A DNA stretch of 39,043 nucleotides from JAVVTR01 sp036653535. Lineage in GTDB: Bacteria > Bacteroidota > Bacteroidia > Bacteroidales > P3. Of the stretch, positions 8,155-15,426 are shown piece after piece (position 1 is the first letter of the stretch; each line of letters starts with the position of its first letter). The notes beneath the pieces were generated by a model. That model saw only the letters and a program-made list of their open reading frames with translations, was not told the DNA's origin and did not search any database. Made by a program: the position numbers and the translations under genes. The stretch is taken from the NCBI GenBank assembly GCA_036653535.1, contig JAVVTR010000022.1:1-39043 (forward strand), written 5' to 3'.

Positions 8155-9432
8155 TTAGCCAATATATTCAAAACCGGTAAAAGGAACTAAGGCTTTAGGA
8201 ATACGTATTCCCTGTTCTCCTTGTTGATGATTTTCCAATAAGGCTGCCACTACTCGAGGAAGAGCTAAAGCGCTACCATTTAAAGTGTGAGCCAACTGCA
8301 ATTTACCCTCTGCATTACGAATCCGAAGGTGCATGCGGTTTGCCTGATAACTTTCGAAATTAGACACTGAACTAACTTCCAACCAACGTTTTTGTCCCGC
8401 AGAAAAGACCTCAAAATCGAAGGTAAGTGCCGAGGTAAAACTAATGTCTCCCCCACAAAGACGTAGTACACGGTAGGGCAATTCTAATTCCTCTAACAAG
8501 CCTCCCACGTGATCGCACATTTGTTGCAATATTTCGTAGGAATTTTCCGGTTTTTCAATTCTTACAATTTCCACTTTATCAAATTGATGAAGTCGGTTCA
8601 AGCCACGAACATCTTTTCCATAAGAACCCGCTTCTCTTCTAAAACAAGCCGAATAGGCTACGTGTTTTATAGGAAGATCCTTTTCGTTAAGAATAGAGTC
8701 TCTATAGAGATTCGTCACTGGAACTTCGGCAGTAGGAATCATATAATAATTATCTAAACCTATGTAATACATTTGGTCGTCCTTATCGGGCAATTGCCCT
8801 GTTCCGTAACCGGAAGCCTCGTTTACCATTAAAGGAGGCTGAATTTCTACATAGCCCGCTTTAATCGCTCTATCTATAAAAAAATTAATTAAAGCTCTTT
8901 GCAAACGGGCACCCTGTCCTTTATAAACAGGAAAACCAGCTCCTGTAATTTTATTTCCTAATTCAAAATCAATAATGTCATATTTCGAAGTTAATTCCCA
9001 ATGTGGCAGGGCATTTTCTCCTAATTCCGGAATTTTACCCACCATTTTTTCAACTACATTTTCTTGGGCCGTTTTTCCTTCTGGAACCAAATCGGAAGGG
9101 ATATTAGGCACACTATAAAGCAAGGTTTTAATCTTCTCTTCGTATTCACTTAAATTGGAATTTAATACCTTAACTTTTTCTTTCCATGCGGTGGTCTGCT
9201 TTTTTCTTTCATCGGCTAAATCTTGTTTCCCTTGTTGAAAAAGAACGCCTATTTCTTTGGAAAATTTATTAATATCGGCTTGTAAAGCATCGGTTTCTTG
9301 TTGAACACGACGTTTTTGATTGTCTATATCTACAATATCGTTGATAATTTTTTCAGCATCGTTAAAATGTTTTTTCTGCAACTTTTTTATAATCTCCGTT
9401 GCATTTTCACGAATCATTTGAATCTGTAACAT
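8155..9432 (-). CDS. serS: Seryl-tRNA synthetase
   Basis: Charges tRNA-Ser (and tRNA-Sec where present) with serine using ATP, in the cytoplasm. The 425-residue length fits the family. The N-terminal 110 residues form the long antiparallel coiled-coil tRNA-binding arm (IRENATEIIKKLQKKHF onwards, rich in K/E/Q). Class II motif 2 is seen in ACFRREAGSYGKDVRGLNR and the surrounding HQFDKVEIV, and motif 3 in LALPRVVAALLENHQ near the C-terminus. The serine-pocket TAEVPVTN is also present at about residue 237. Start is ATG at 9432; a second ATG five codons in is possible. The TPR protein follows three bases after the stop, so the two form an operon, with a candidate promoter at 9504-9511. Confidence 0.97.
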   Translation of the reverse strand: MLQIQMIRENATEIIKKLQKKHFNDAEKIINDIVDIDNQKRRVQQETDALQADINKFSKEIGVLFQQGKQDLADERKKQTTAWKEKVKVLNSNLSEYEEKIKTLLYSVPNIPSDLVPEGKTAQENVVEKMVGKIPELGENALPHWELTSKYDIIDFELGNKITGAGFPVYKGQGARLQRALINFFIDRAIKAGYVEIQPPLMVNEASGYGTGQLPDKDDQMYYIGLDNYYMIPTAEVPVTNLYRDSILNEKDLPIKHVAYSACFRREAGSYGKDVRGLNRLHQFDKVEIVRIEKPENSYEILQQMCDHVGGLLEELELPYRVLRLCGGDISFTSALTFDFEVFSAGQKRWLEVSSVSNFESYQANRMHLRIRNAEGKLQLAHTLNGSALALPRVVAALLENHQQGEQGIRIPKALVPFTGFEYIG

Positions 9433-9503
9433 AATATTTTACTATTTAATCCTCTTTTTTATTTTGAACCCATTCTTTTCTATTCTCTTTGGCCGGATCC
9501 CTG

Positions 9504-9511
9504 CAAAGTTA
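9504..9511 (-). promoter_or_regulatory. Putative -7 box for serS
   Basis: The minus strand reads TAACTTTG (consensus TAnnTTTG), predicting a start site near 9497 and a leader of about 65 bases. The -33 position carries only T-rich sequence. Confidence 0.4.
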
Positions 9512-9574
9512 CATTTTTTCTCTTTTAATTCATAAAAAAGTCTATGGTAGTAGGGGGAAACCAAACTAATTTAC

Positions 9575-10762
9575 TTAACGGTATCTCTTAGTTTCCAACA
9601 CGGATAAAGCCGCATCAAGCCAAATATCTATATCGGTGGGATAATCTTGCTCTAAATTGTATTGCGAACTTCTTTCTTCTCCTAAACGCACTACTACTGC
9701 ATCTAAAGCGGGAATCACAAAAATATACTGTCCTAAAATACCCCTAAAATAAGTAACATCTAAACCTTGATACTTTAATTTCCAAAATTGGTATCCATAC
9801 ATGGTGCAAGGCACTATTTTTCCGTCTCCTCTACGATATTGAAGGTAGGTTGCCTCTGTAGTTGCTTGCGCCAAATAGGCAGAATCTACCACTACCTTTC
9901 CTTTCCAACGTCCATGATTTAAAACCAACTGACCCAAACGGGCAAAATCTCGAACATTGGAGTTGAAACAACAATAGGCCTTTTCCATACCATCGGCTCT
10001 ATCTAAAGACCACAAAGCATCTTCCTCGGCTTGAATGGGGGTCCAAATTTTCTCAGAAGCATACACCGATAAAGGTTTGCCTATAGCTCTTACCAATACA
10101 AAGGCCAAAAGTTGAGTCACACCGCTTTGATAATTAAAATATACCCCTGGTTTTTCTATTAGCTTTTCTGTTTTAACTAATTTCCATAAATCATTCCCAT
10201 AATAAGCCTCTGTGGTGGACGAAAAAAGATCGGTGGAAGTTTCATTCCATTCTACCCCTGCACTCATTGTTAGCAAATCTTTGATAAGGAGAGGTTTACC
10301 CTCGTAAGAATCCCATTCTTTCCTTGGCAAAAAATCGGAAACAGCTTGGTTCACCCCTTGAATATAGCCATCCGAAATGGCACAAGACACCAACATGGAA
10401 ACTATACTTTTAGCCATCGAAAAAGAGTTGCTATACGAAGTGGGACCATAACCATCCCAATATTGTTCTTGTAAAATTTCACCGTGTTGAACCACCAAAA
10501 ACGCCACCGTTTTATACTTTTCAAAATCTTTTATAAATTTCTTATCTACCGTATTCTGAGAACTATTTTTGGCGTAAGTCCAGGCCAAAGGTTGCTTTGC
10601 TTTTACCACTCTATGCTCGAAAAGGGGATATTGATCAATTTTGGGATACCAATGCACCAAAGCACGACGTATGTAAAGATGTCCAGGCCAAAATAAGAAA
10701 ATTAAAATTCCCATCACAAGCACTGCAACAGCAAGGGAAACAATAAGTTTACTTTTTTTCAT
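9575..10762 (-). CDS. Membrane-anchored serine hydrolase of the beta-lactamase (class C/EstB/NylB-like) fold
   Basis: A 395-residue protein with an N-terminal membrane segment (LIVSLAVAVLVMGILIFLFW, residues 6-25) and an extracytoplasmic SxxK hydrolase domain. The nucleophile motif is S115-M-A-K118; the second catalytic motif is Y211-Q-S213 inside VYFNYQSGVTQLLA, as in esterase/6-aminohexanoate-dimer-hydrolase relatives. A C-terminal GILGQYIFVIPALDAVVVRLG matches the strand bearing the third motif in the family, though I see no KTG or HxG there. Members include esterases, D-amino acid peptidases and amide hydrolases, and annotation as a true antibiotic-hydrolysing beta-lactamase is not supported. 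It is probably a periplasmic membrane-tethered enzyme of unknown substrate. It is flanked by 140 and 380 bases of non-coding DNA and seems monocistronic. Confidence 0.8.
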   Translation of the reverse strand: MKKSKLIVSLAVAVLVMGILIFLFWPGHLYIRRALVHWYPKIDQYPLFEHRVVKAKQPLAWTYAKNSSQNTVDKKFIKDFEKYKTVAFLVVQHGEILQEQYWDGYGPTSYSNSFSMAKSIVSMLVSCAISDGYIQGVNQAVSDFLPRKEWDSYEGKPLLIKDLLTMSAGVEWNETSTDLFSSTTEAYYGNDLWKLVKTEKLIEKPGVYFNYQSGVTQLLAFVLVRAIGKPLSVYASEKIWTPIQAEEDALWSLDRADGMEKAYCCFNSNVRDFARLGQLVLNHGRWKGKVVVDSAYLAQATTEATYLQYRRGDGKIVPCTMYGYQFWKLKYQGLDVTYFRGILGQYIFVIPALDAVVVRLGEERSSQYNLEQDYPTDIDIWLDAALSVLETKRYR

Positions 10763-11141
10763 TATTTTTTTGTTTTCATGAAAAATTAATTTGAATAAAT
10801 AGGACGTATGGAAGCGATTATCTTAGATAGAATTAGGAACAAAACATCGTTTTTAGCTTTGCCGAGGCGAACAATCGTCGCCTTTGTAAATTCAATAGCT
10901 TTTTTCATAAAGGCCATTTTTATATTCCTGGGGGACGCATTGGGGGGAGGTATTGGGGGAACGCATCTAGTGGGCGTATAGAGCTTCTGTTTGTGTCGTA
11001 AACTATGACTGAAAAAAAGCCCTGATAAAGAAATTTCTGATCAAAGTATTAAAAATAACCTATTGGTATTAGACAATTTCTTTCGCCGATTTTGCATCGT
11101 TCTTGCATCCGGCTCTCCTTGCGGCTCTTCGCTATTCTTCG
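10763..11141. other. Intergenic region downstream of era: G-rich repeats, hairpin, palindrome
   Basis: No gene was recognised. The segment holds a hairpin (aggcga 10865-10870 with tcgcct 10878-10883) that could terminate era on the minus strand, short G-rich repeats at about 10928-10975 where GGACGCATTGGGGGG, GGTATTGGGGG and AACGCATC follow one another, and a 10-bp palindrome agaaatttct at 11029-11038. Just before the era stop, cggctct/ttcttgcatc and cgctattctt are directly repeated. Plus-strand open frames running from here into era are by-products of the era repeat tail. Confidence 0.4.
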
Positions 11142-12290
11142 CTATTCTTTTGCCAATTTTGCATCCGGTTCTAATTGCGATTCTTCCCTTTCTTCTACCG
11201 CACCTACCTCTTCTATTTCCTCTTCTATTTCCTCTCCTATTTCCTCTTCTATTTCCTCTCCTATTTCGGCTCTCATTTCATTGGTAAGTTTTTCAAACTC
11301 TTCCGAGTCAAACTCCTCCGAGTCCCTGTCAAAATCATTCGGGCTCTTGTCAAAATCTATCTCTTTTCCTATTTTCTCTGAATTATTTTTCTCTGAATTA
11401 TTCCCTGTGTTTTTTTTCAAATCATATCCAAAATTCCTCAACAATTGCTCGTCGTTTCGCCAATTTTTCAGCACCTTAACGTGCATTTCCAAAAAAACCT
11501 TTTTCTCTAAAAGCTTTTCTAATTTGCGCCTTGCTTCACTGCCCACCCGTTTTAGAGCTAAGCCCCCTCTTCCAATAAGAATTCCCTTTTGACTTTCTTT
11601 TTCCACATAAATAAGCGCCGATATACGATCTATATCTTCCTCTTCCACATAATTTTCTATGACCACTTCCACCGAATAGGGTATTTCTTTTTGGTAGTGA
11701 ACCAAAATTTTTTCCCGTATAATTTCCGAAGCAAAAAAACGCATATTCCTATCCGATAATTCATCTTTCGGATAATATTCCGGACCCTCTGGAAGAAATT
11801 CCAAGATACGATCTAAAACTGTATTTACCTGAAAATCATGTAGCGCAGAAATTGGAATAACCTCTGCCTGTGGCAAAACACCTTGCCAATAGGCTATTTT
11901 ATCCGACACTATCGCTTGGTTCACCAAATCTATTTTATTAATAAGAAGCAAAATAGGCGTATTACGACGCTTTATCTTCTCTAAAATTTCCGAGTTTTTG
12001 AAATCTTCTCCTACATCGGTAATCAAAACAAAAACATCTGCATCTTCCAAACTGCTTTCTACCGCATTAAACATGGATTCCTGCAATTTATAATGTGGGT
12101 GAACCATTCCCGGAGTGTCGGAAAAAACTATTTGATAGTCCGCACCATTAAGAATTCCTATAATACGATGTCGTGTAGTTTGCGCTTTGGGCGAAATAAT
12201 AGACAATGGCTCACTAAGCAAAGCGTTCATGAGCGTTGATTTTCCGGCATTAGGATTGCCGATAATACTTACAAAACCTGATTTATGCAT
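11142..12290 (-). CDS. era: GTPase Era with long acidic C-terminal repeat tail
   Basis: Era is an essential GTPase that binds the 3' end of 16S rRNA and helps mature the 30S subunit. The G1 P-loop GNPNAGKS (11-18 from the chosen start), switch II DTPG, and NKID for guanine recognition are present, followed by a KH domain (GILIGRGGLALKRVGSEARRKLE). I place the start at the ATG at 12290 (MHKSGFVSII), where the family normally begins; an in-frame TTG at 12338 would add 16 unrelated residues. The family usually ends close to the FLEMHVKVLKNWR segment at about residue 290; here about 90 further residues follow, extremely Asp/Glu-rich, with a tandem EIGEEIEE unit near 355-370. The tail is encoded by a purine-rich repeat and looks expanded. 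A TATCTTTG box ends four bases before the ATG, so a near-leaderless transcript is possible. Confidence 0.93.
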   Translation of the reverse strand: MHKSGFVSIIGNPNAGKSTLMNALLSEPLSIISPKAQTTRHRIIGILNGADYQIVFSDTPGMVHPHYKLQESMFNAVESSLEDADVFVLITDVGEDFKNSEILEKIKRRNTPILLLINKIDLVNQAIVSDKIAYWQGVLPQAEVIPISALHDFQVNTVLDRILEFLPEGPEYYPKDELSDRNMRFFASEIIREKILVHYQKEIPYSVEVVIENYVEEEDIDRISALIYVEKESQKGILIGRGGLALKRVGSEARRKLEKLLEKKVFLEMHVKVLKNWRNDEQLLRNFGYDLKKNTGNNSEKNNSEKIGKEIDFDKSPNDFDRDSEEFDSEEFEKLTNEMRAEIGEEIEEEIGEEIEEEIEEVGAVEEREESQLEPDAKLAKE

Positions 12291-12293
12291 GTA

Positions 12294-12301
12294 CAAAGAT
12301 A
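12294..12301 (-). promoter_or_regulatory. Putative -7 box immediately upstream of era
   Basis: TATCTTTG on the minus strand matches TAnnTTTG, but lies only four bases before the era ATG. If used, the mRNA would begin at or next to the start codon (leaderless). A chance match is possible. Confidence 0.25.
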
Positions 12302-12413
12302 CATATTTTCTCCAAACGAAATAGGACGTTTTTGCCAAATTTTAGCTCCTCTGTTTTTAGACACTATCCTTAAACCGAATTTAATCTCATTTTTCTATTT
12401 GATTTGTTTTTTC

Positions 12414-12421
12414 TATATTTG
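12414..12421 (+). promoter_or_regulatory. Putative -7 box of the lysine-fermentation cluster
   Basis: TATATTTG matches TAnnTTTG exactly; the -33 region is T-rich (tttt at 12391-12394) but not a perfect TTTG. A start near 12428 would leave a leader of about 175 bases before atoD. The 311-base era-atoD spacer otherwise shows no gene. Confidence 0.45.
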
Positions 12422-12601
12422 CATGTTTTGTTCTAAAGAAGGATCCAAGGCACTAAGAAATTGCCTAATTACCTGAATATAAAATCACCATCTTTCCAAA
12501 AGAGGCATTTTAAAGGCGGTTTCTTGTACTTTTTTAGACAAGGTAGGTTTCTCTTTTGCATTTTACCTTGGTTTTTTGTGAATAAAAAAATATTTAACAA
12601 C

Positions 12602-13246
12602 ATGGATAAATTTATTACCGTAAGTGAAGCAGTCGCTAAAATTAAGGATGGAGCTACCGTTATGGTAGGTGGTTTTTTGGGTGTAGGTAGTCCTTTACGC
12701 CTATTAGATGCCCTCTCTGCCTCCAACGTAAAAAACCTAAGTTTAATTTGCAATGATACCGCTTACCCCGATAAAGGAATAGGAAAACTTATTGCCAATA
12801 AACAAGTTAAAAAACTGTATGTATCGCATATCGGAACCAATCCCCTTACGATGGATCAAATGAATGCAGGCGAATTAGAAATAGAATTTTGTCCACAAGG
12901 AACCTTGGCGGAAAGAGTTAGAGCTGGTGGAGCCGGTTTGGGTGGCGTTTTAACTCCAACGGGATTAGGTACGGTAGTAGCGGAAAACAAACCGATAATA
13001 AATGTTGACGGTAAAGATTTTCTATTAGAAAAACCTTTGCACGCAGATGTGGCCCTTATTGGAGCCAGTCTAGGCGATAAAGATGGAAATCTTATTTACA
13101 AAGGCACCTCTCAAAATTTCAATCCTCTCATGGCCACCGCTGCCGATTTAGTAGTGGCTGAAATAAAGGAAGTAGTAGAAAGCGGGTCTTTGGCTCCCGA
13201 AACTATTAAAACGCCTTCCATTTTAATTGATTTTATCGTTAAATAA
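12602..13246 (+). CDS. atoD: Acetate/acetoacetate (butyrate) CoA-transferase subunit alpha
   Basis: Alpha subunit of a family I CoA transferase, which moves CoA between acetoacetyl- or butyryl-CoA and acetate at the end of lysine fermentation. From the ATG at 12602 the protein is 214 residues, the normal subunit size; the frame is open for 47 more codons upstream but those encode a non-family, hydrophobic stretch. Family hallmarks are VMVGGFLGVGSP near residue 20, ELEIEFCPQGTLAERVRAGG near 92-111 and GGVLTPTGLGT at about 114-124. The catalytic glutamate of this family lies in the beta subunit (AtoA), which is normally the adjacent gene; here the next gene is kal and no atoA-like sequence is present in the window. 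The protein should therefore need a partner encoded elsewhere. It is the first gene of the cluster. Confidence 0.92.
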   Translation: MDKFITVSEAVAKIKDGATVMVGGFLGVGSPLRLLDALSASNVKNLSLICNDTAYPDKGIGKLIANKQVKKLYVSHIGTNPLTMDQMNAGELEIEFCPQGTLAERVRAGGAGLGGVLTPTGLGTVVAENKPIINVDGKDFLLEKPLHADVALIGASLGDKDGNLIYKGTSQNFNPLMATAADLVVAEIKEVVESGSLAPETIKTPSILIDFIVK

Positions 13247-13378
13247 ACTTAGCGACCCATATATTTGGCAAACTAAAGAATAAACTTAACGACATAAAGA
13301 GTAGGCTTGGCTTTCTGGTTTTAAATGGAAAGCAAGTCGCCTTTCCCTTTTTATACAAAACAAAAAAGAAAAAATATT

Positions 13379-13774
13379 ATGCAAGAACCCCTCAAAAAAT
13401 CTATGATCCGGCTTAGAATGAGCCTACACGATGCCCATTATGGTGGAAATTTAGTGGATGGTGCTAAAATGTTACAGCTTTTTGGAGATGTAGCTACAGA
13501 ATTACTTATACAACACGATGGTGACGAGGGCTTATTCAAAGCTTACGACATGGTAGAATTTCTCGCTCCTGTTTACGCTGGCGATTATATTGAAGCAGTA
13601 GGAGAAATTGTTTCCGAGGGCAATAGTTCGCGAAAAATGATTTTCGAAGCTCGTAAAATTATTATTTCTCGCCCCGATATTTCCGCTTCTGCAGCCGATA
13701 TTTTAAAAGAACCTATAGTCGTTTGTAGAGCCTCTGGAACTTGCGTTACCCCAAAATCTTGCCAACGAAAATAG
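13379..13774 (+). CDS. kal: 3-aminobutyryl-CoA ammonia-lyase (hotdog fold)
   Basis: Kal removes ammonia from L-3-aminobutyryl-CoA to give crotonyl-CoA in lysine fermentation. I choose the ATG at 13379, giving 131 residues (MQEPLKKSMIRLRMS), which is the family's usual size; 18 extra upstream codons are not family-like. The sequence has the hotdog-thioesterase pattern with DAHYGGNLVDGAKMLQLFGD (residues 18-37) and an acyl-CoA-binding beta strand region MVEFLAPVYAGDYIEAVGEI. Identification rests on this pattern together with its place between atoD and kce. It is 132 bases downstream of atoD; that spacer has a bulged hairpin (about 13302-13345) followed by a pyrimidine run that might act as an attenuator or terminator. 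Twenty-two bases after the stop the sequence enters an assembly gap. Confidence 0.9.
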   Translation: MQEPLKKSMIRLRMSLHDAHYGGNLVDGAKMLQLFGDVATELLIQHDGDEGLFKAYDMVEFLAPVYAGDYIEAVGEIVSEGNSSRKMIFEARKIIISRPDISASAADILKEPIVVCRASGTCVTPKSCQRK

Positions 13775-13796
13775 TCGATATTACCCACAATATTCG

Positions 13797-13895
13797 NNNN
13801 NNNNNNNNNNNNNNNNNNNNNNNNNNNNNNNNNNNNNNNNNNNNNNNNNNNNNNNNNNNNNNNNNNNNNNNNNNNNNNNNNNNNNNNNNNNNNNN
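13797..13895. other. Assembly gap (99 unknown bases) inside a repeat region
   Basis: A run of 99 Ns. The bases on both sides (ccaacga, cgatatt, attcg) belong to the same repeat family as the array that follows, so the gap most likely marks a tandem repeat that short reads could not span. The true length is unknown and may be larger. Confidence 0.9.
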
Positions 13896-14110
13896 CCAAC
13901 GATGTAATCTTTGGGCTGCGTCCACGATATTCACCAACGATATTTACCAAATGGTGCTTTGCAACGATATTCGTCCAAGAGGTAATCCTTTGGGCTGCGT
14001 CCACGATATTCACCAACGATATTTATCCATGGTGCTTTGCAACGATACTCGTCAAAGATTTAATCCTTCGGATTTTGTCACTGGTTTTTATCCCCCATTT
14101 CATCCTTGCG
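13896..14110. repeat. 78-bp tandem repeat array between kal and kce
   Basis: Two near-identical 78-base units start at 13904 and 13982 (each beginning GTAATC-CTTTGGGCTGCGTCC, allowing a one-base indel) and a third diverged start lies near 14060 (TTAATCCTTCGG). Within each unit the core CAACGATATTC/T recurs three or four times (ACGATATTCACC, AACGATATTTA, AACGATATTCG), suggesting growth from a shorter unit. Further decayed copies (ATCCTTGCGATTTTATTCC) follow to about 14130. Open frames through it in several phases come from the repeat, not from a gene. The 446-base spacer between kal and kce has no other feature that I can see. Confidence 0.85.
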
Positions 14111-14220
14111 ATTTTATTCCAGTAATTTTATCCTATTTCGTGAAGTTATACGCATAATTCAATGTTACACTTAAAGACCTGGTTCTTCCTACATAAACCT
14201 AAACAAAAAACAAGACTATC

Positions 14221-15045
14221 ATGGAAAAATTAATTATAACCGCTGCTATTTGCGGTGCGGAAGTAACGAAAGAACATAATCCTGCCGTGCCCTACACGGT
14301 AGAGGAATGTGTAAGAGAAGCGAAATCGGCTTACGATGCCGGAGCCAGCATTATTCACTTGCATGTTCGTTGGGACGATGGAACCCCTACCCAAGACAAA
14401 AATCGTTTTAAATTAATTATGGAGGCCATTGCCAAAGTTTGCCCCGGAGTAATTATACAACCTTCCACGGGAGGTGCGGTAGGAATGACCGATGATGAAC
14501 GTTTGCAGCCCACGGAATTATTACCAGAAATGGCCACTTTAGATTGCGGAACCTGCAATTTTGGAGGAGATGATGTATTTACCAACACGGAAAACACCAT
14601 TAAATATTTCGGTCAAAAAATGATAGAACGAGGCATAAAACCCGAATTGGAATGCTTCGATAAAAGTATGATAGAAATGGCTTTGCGCCTACAAAAGAAA
14701 GGTTTTATCCAAAAACCCATGCACTTCGATTTCGTTATGGGAATAAACGGAGGTATAGCAGGCGATATTCGAGATTTTACCTTTTTACGAGGAAGTATTC
14801 CAGAGGGATCCACTTATACCGTAGCGGGGGTAGGTCGTTATGAATTTCCCTTAGCTGCCTTAGCCATTATAGATGGCGGAAATGTGCGTGTTGGCTTTGA
14901 AGATAATGTTTTTCTTGCCAAGGGTGTTTTAGCAAAGTCGAACGGAGAGTTGGTAGCCAAGGTTGTTCGTATGGCAAAAGAATTGGGACGTGAAATAGCC
15001 AATCCTAAAGAAGCTCGCGAAATTCTCTCTTTAAAAGCTATTTAA
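14221..15045 (+). CDS. kce: 3-keto-5-aminohexanoate cleavage enzyme
   Basis: Kce condenses 3-keto-5-aminohexanoate with acetyl-CoA and cleaves it to L-3-aminobutyryl-CoA and acetoacetate, the central carbon-carbon step of lysine fermentation. The 274-residue length matches the family (BKACE, formerly DUF849). The Zn-binding histidines are H46 and H48 in IIHLHVR, the family's acidic residues correspond to E14 and E227 (GFEDNV), and the TIM-barrel phosphate/CoA-side motif STGGAVGMTDDER at 82-94 is present. Other well-kept segments are ELECFDKSM and VGVGRYEFPLAALAI-like AGVGRYEFPLAA. The start ATG at 14221 follows an A-rich leader. Its 5' spacer holds the 78-bp repeats and gap, and its 3' spacer holds the GGCGAAA repeats. 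Confidence 0.96.
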   Translation: MEKLIITAAICGAEVTKEHNPAVPYTVEECVREAKSAYDAGASIIHLHVRWDDGTPTQDKNRFKLIMEAIAKVCPGVIIQPSTGGAVGMTDDERLQPTELLPEMATLDCGTCNFGGDDVFTNTENTIKYFGQKMIERGIKPELECFDKSMIEMALRLQKKGFIQKPMHFDFVMGINGGIAGDIRDFTFLRGSIPEGSTYTVAGVGRYEFPLAALAIIDGGNVRVGFEDNVFLAKGVLAKSNGELVAKVVRMAKELGREIANPKEAREILSLKAI

Positions 15046-15100
15046 ACAGAAATTCGCTTTGGAAATTCGCTTTAGAATTTGTCTAAAAACGAATGACTAC

Positions 15101-15300
15101 AGGCGAAACCATAGACTAAACATTAGCCATAGACGAAACCCTTAGCCATAGGCGAAACTACAGACGAAGCGAATAGTCATAGGCGAAACCACAGACGAAA
15201 CAATAGGCGAAACCATAGACTAAACGTTAGCCATAGGCGAAACTACAGGCGAAACGAATAGCCACAGGCGAAACCCTTAACCACAGGCGAAAGCCTTTAA
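15101..15300. repeat. GGCGAAA-type degenerate repeat array between kce and kdd
   Basis: GGCGAAA occurs eight times in 200 bases, interspersed with AGACGAAA copies and the linkers ccata, ctaca and ccaca, giving units of roughly 11-20 bases such as CCATAGGCGAAAC. Longer higher-order copies are visible: ACCATAGACTAAAC appears twice. It is preceded at about 15052-15075 by a direct repeat of GAAATTCGCTTT. No promoter or open frame explains the pattern. Confidence 0.8.
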
Positions 15301-15330
15301 TAAATTTAGACTTTTTCTTATTTAAGCGCT

Positions 15331-15362
15331 AATGAGCTAAAGAATTAATGAGCTAAAGAATT
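15331..15362. repeat. Perfect 16-bp tandem duplication
   Basis: AATGAGCTAAAGAATT is present twice head to tail (15331-15346 and 15347-15362), 65 bases before the kdd start codon. Confidence 0.9.
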
Positions 15363-15426
15363 AATAAACCATTGTATATTATAAAATTCACCATAAAAAT
15401 TACAATTTATTTAAATTTATAAAACT

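Noticed and set aside
9575..10762. Antibiotic-resistance beta-lactamase
   Set aside because: The S-x-x-K and Y-x-S motifs fit the wider esterase/amide-hydrolase group, and no KTG motif was seen.
11063..11592. Plus-strand frames with Leu/Phe/Ser-rich repeats opposite the era tail
   Set aside because: They are the mirror of the purine-rich Glu repeat of era and show no independent coding signs.
12291..12338. Longer era reading from a TTG at 12338
   Set aside because: The 16 added residues are not Era-like, and the ATG at 12290 gives the normal family start just before the P-loop.
12461..12601. 47-codon N-terminal extension of atoD
   Set aside because: It is a hydrophobic/basic non-family stretch; the ATG at 12602 gives the normal subunit size.
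12428..12601. Lysine riboswitch in the long atoD leader
   Set aside because: I could not find the conserved multi-helix core, and this riboswitch class is not known from this phylum as far as I recall.
13585..14157. Open frames on both strands through the 78-bp repeats and the N-run
   Set aside because: They are open only because the repeat lacks stops in several frames and because Ns are translated as X; no protein family or start signal supports them, and one overlaps kal in antisense.
15101..15300. Possible CRISPR or replication-origin iterons
   Set aside because: Units vary in length and sequence, there are no spacers, and there is no replication-initiation gene nearby; the position is between two catabolic genes.
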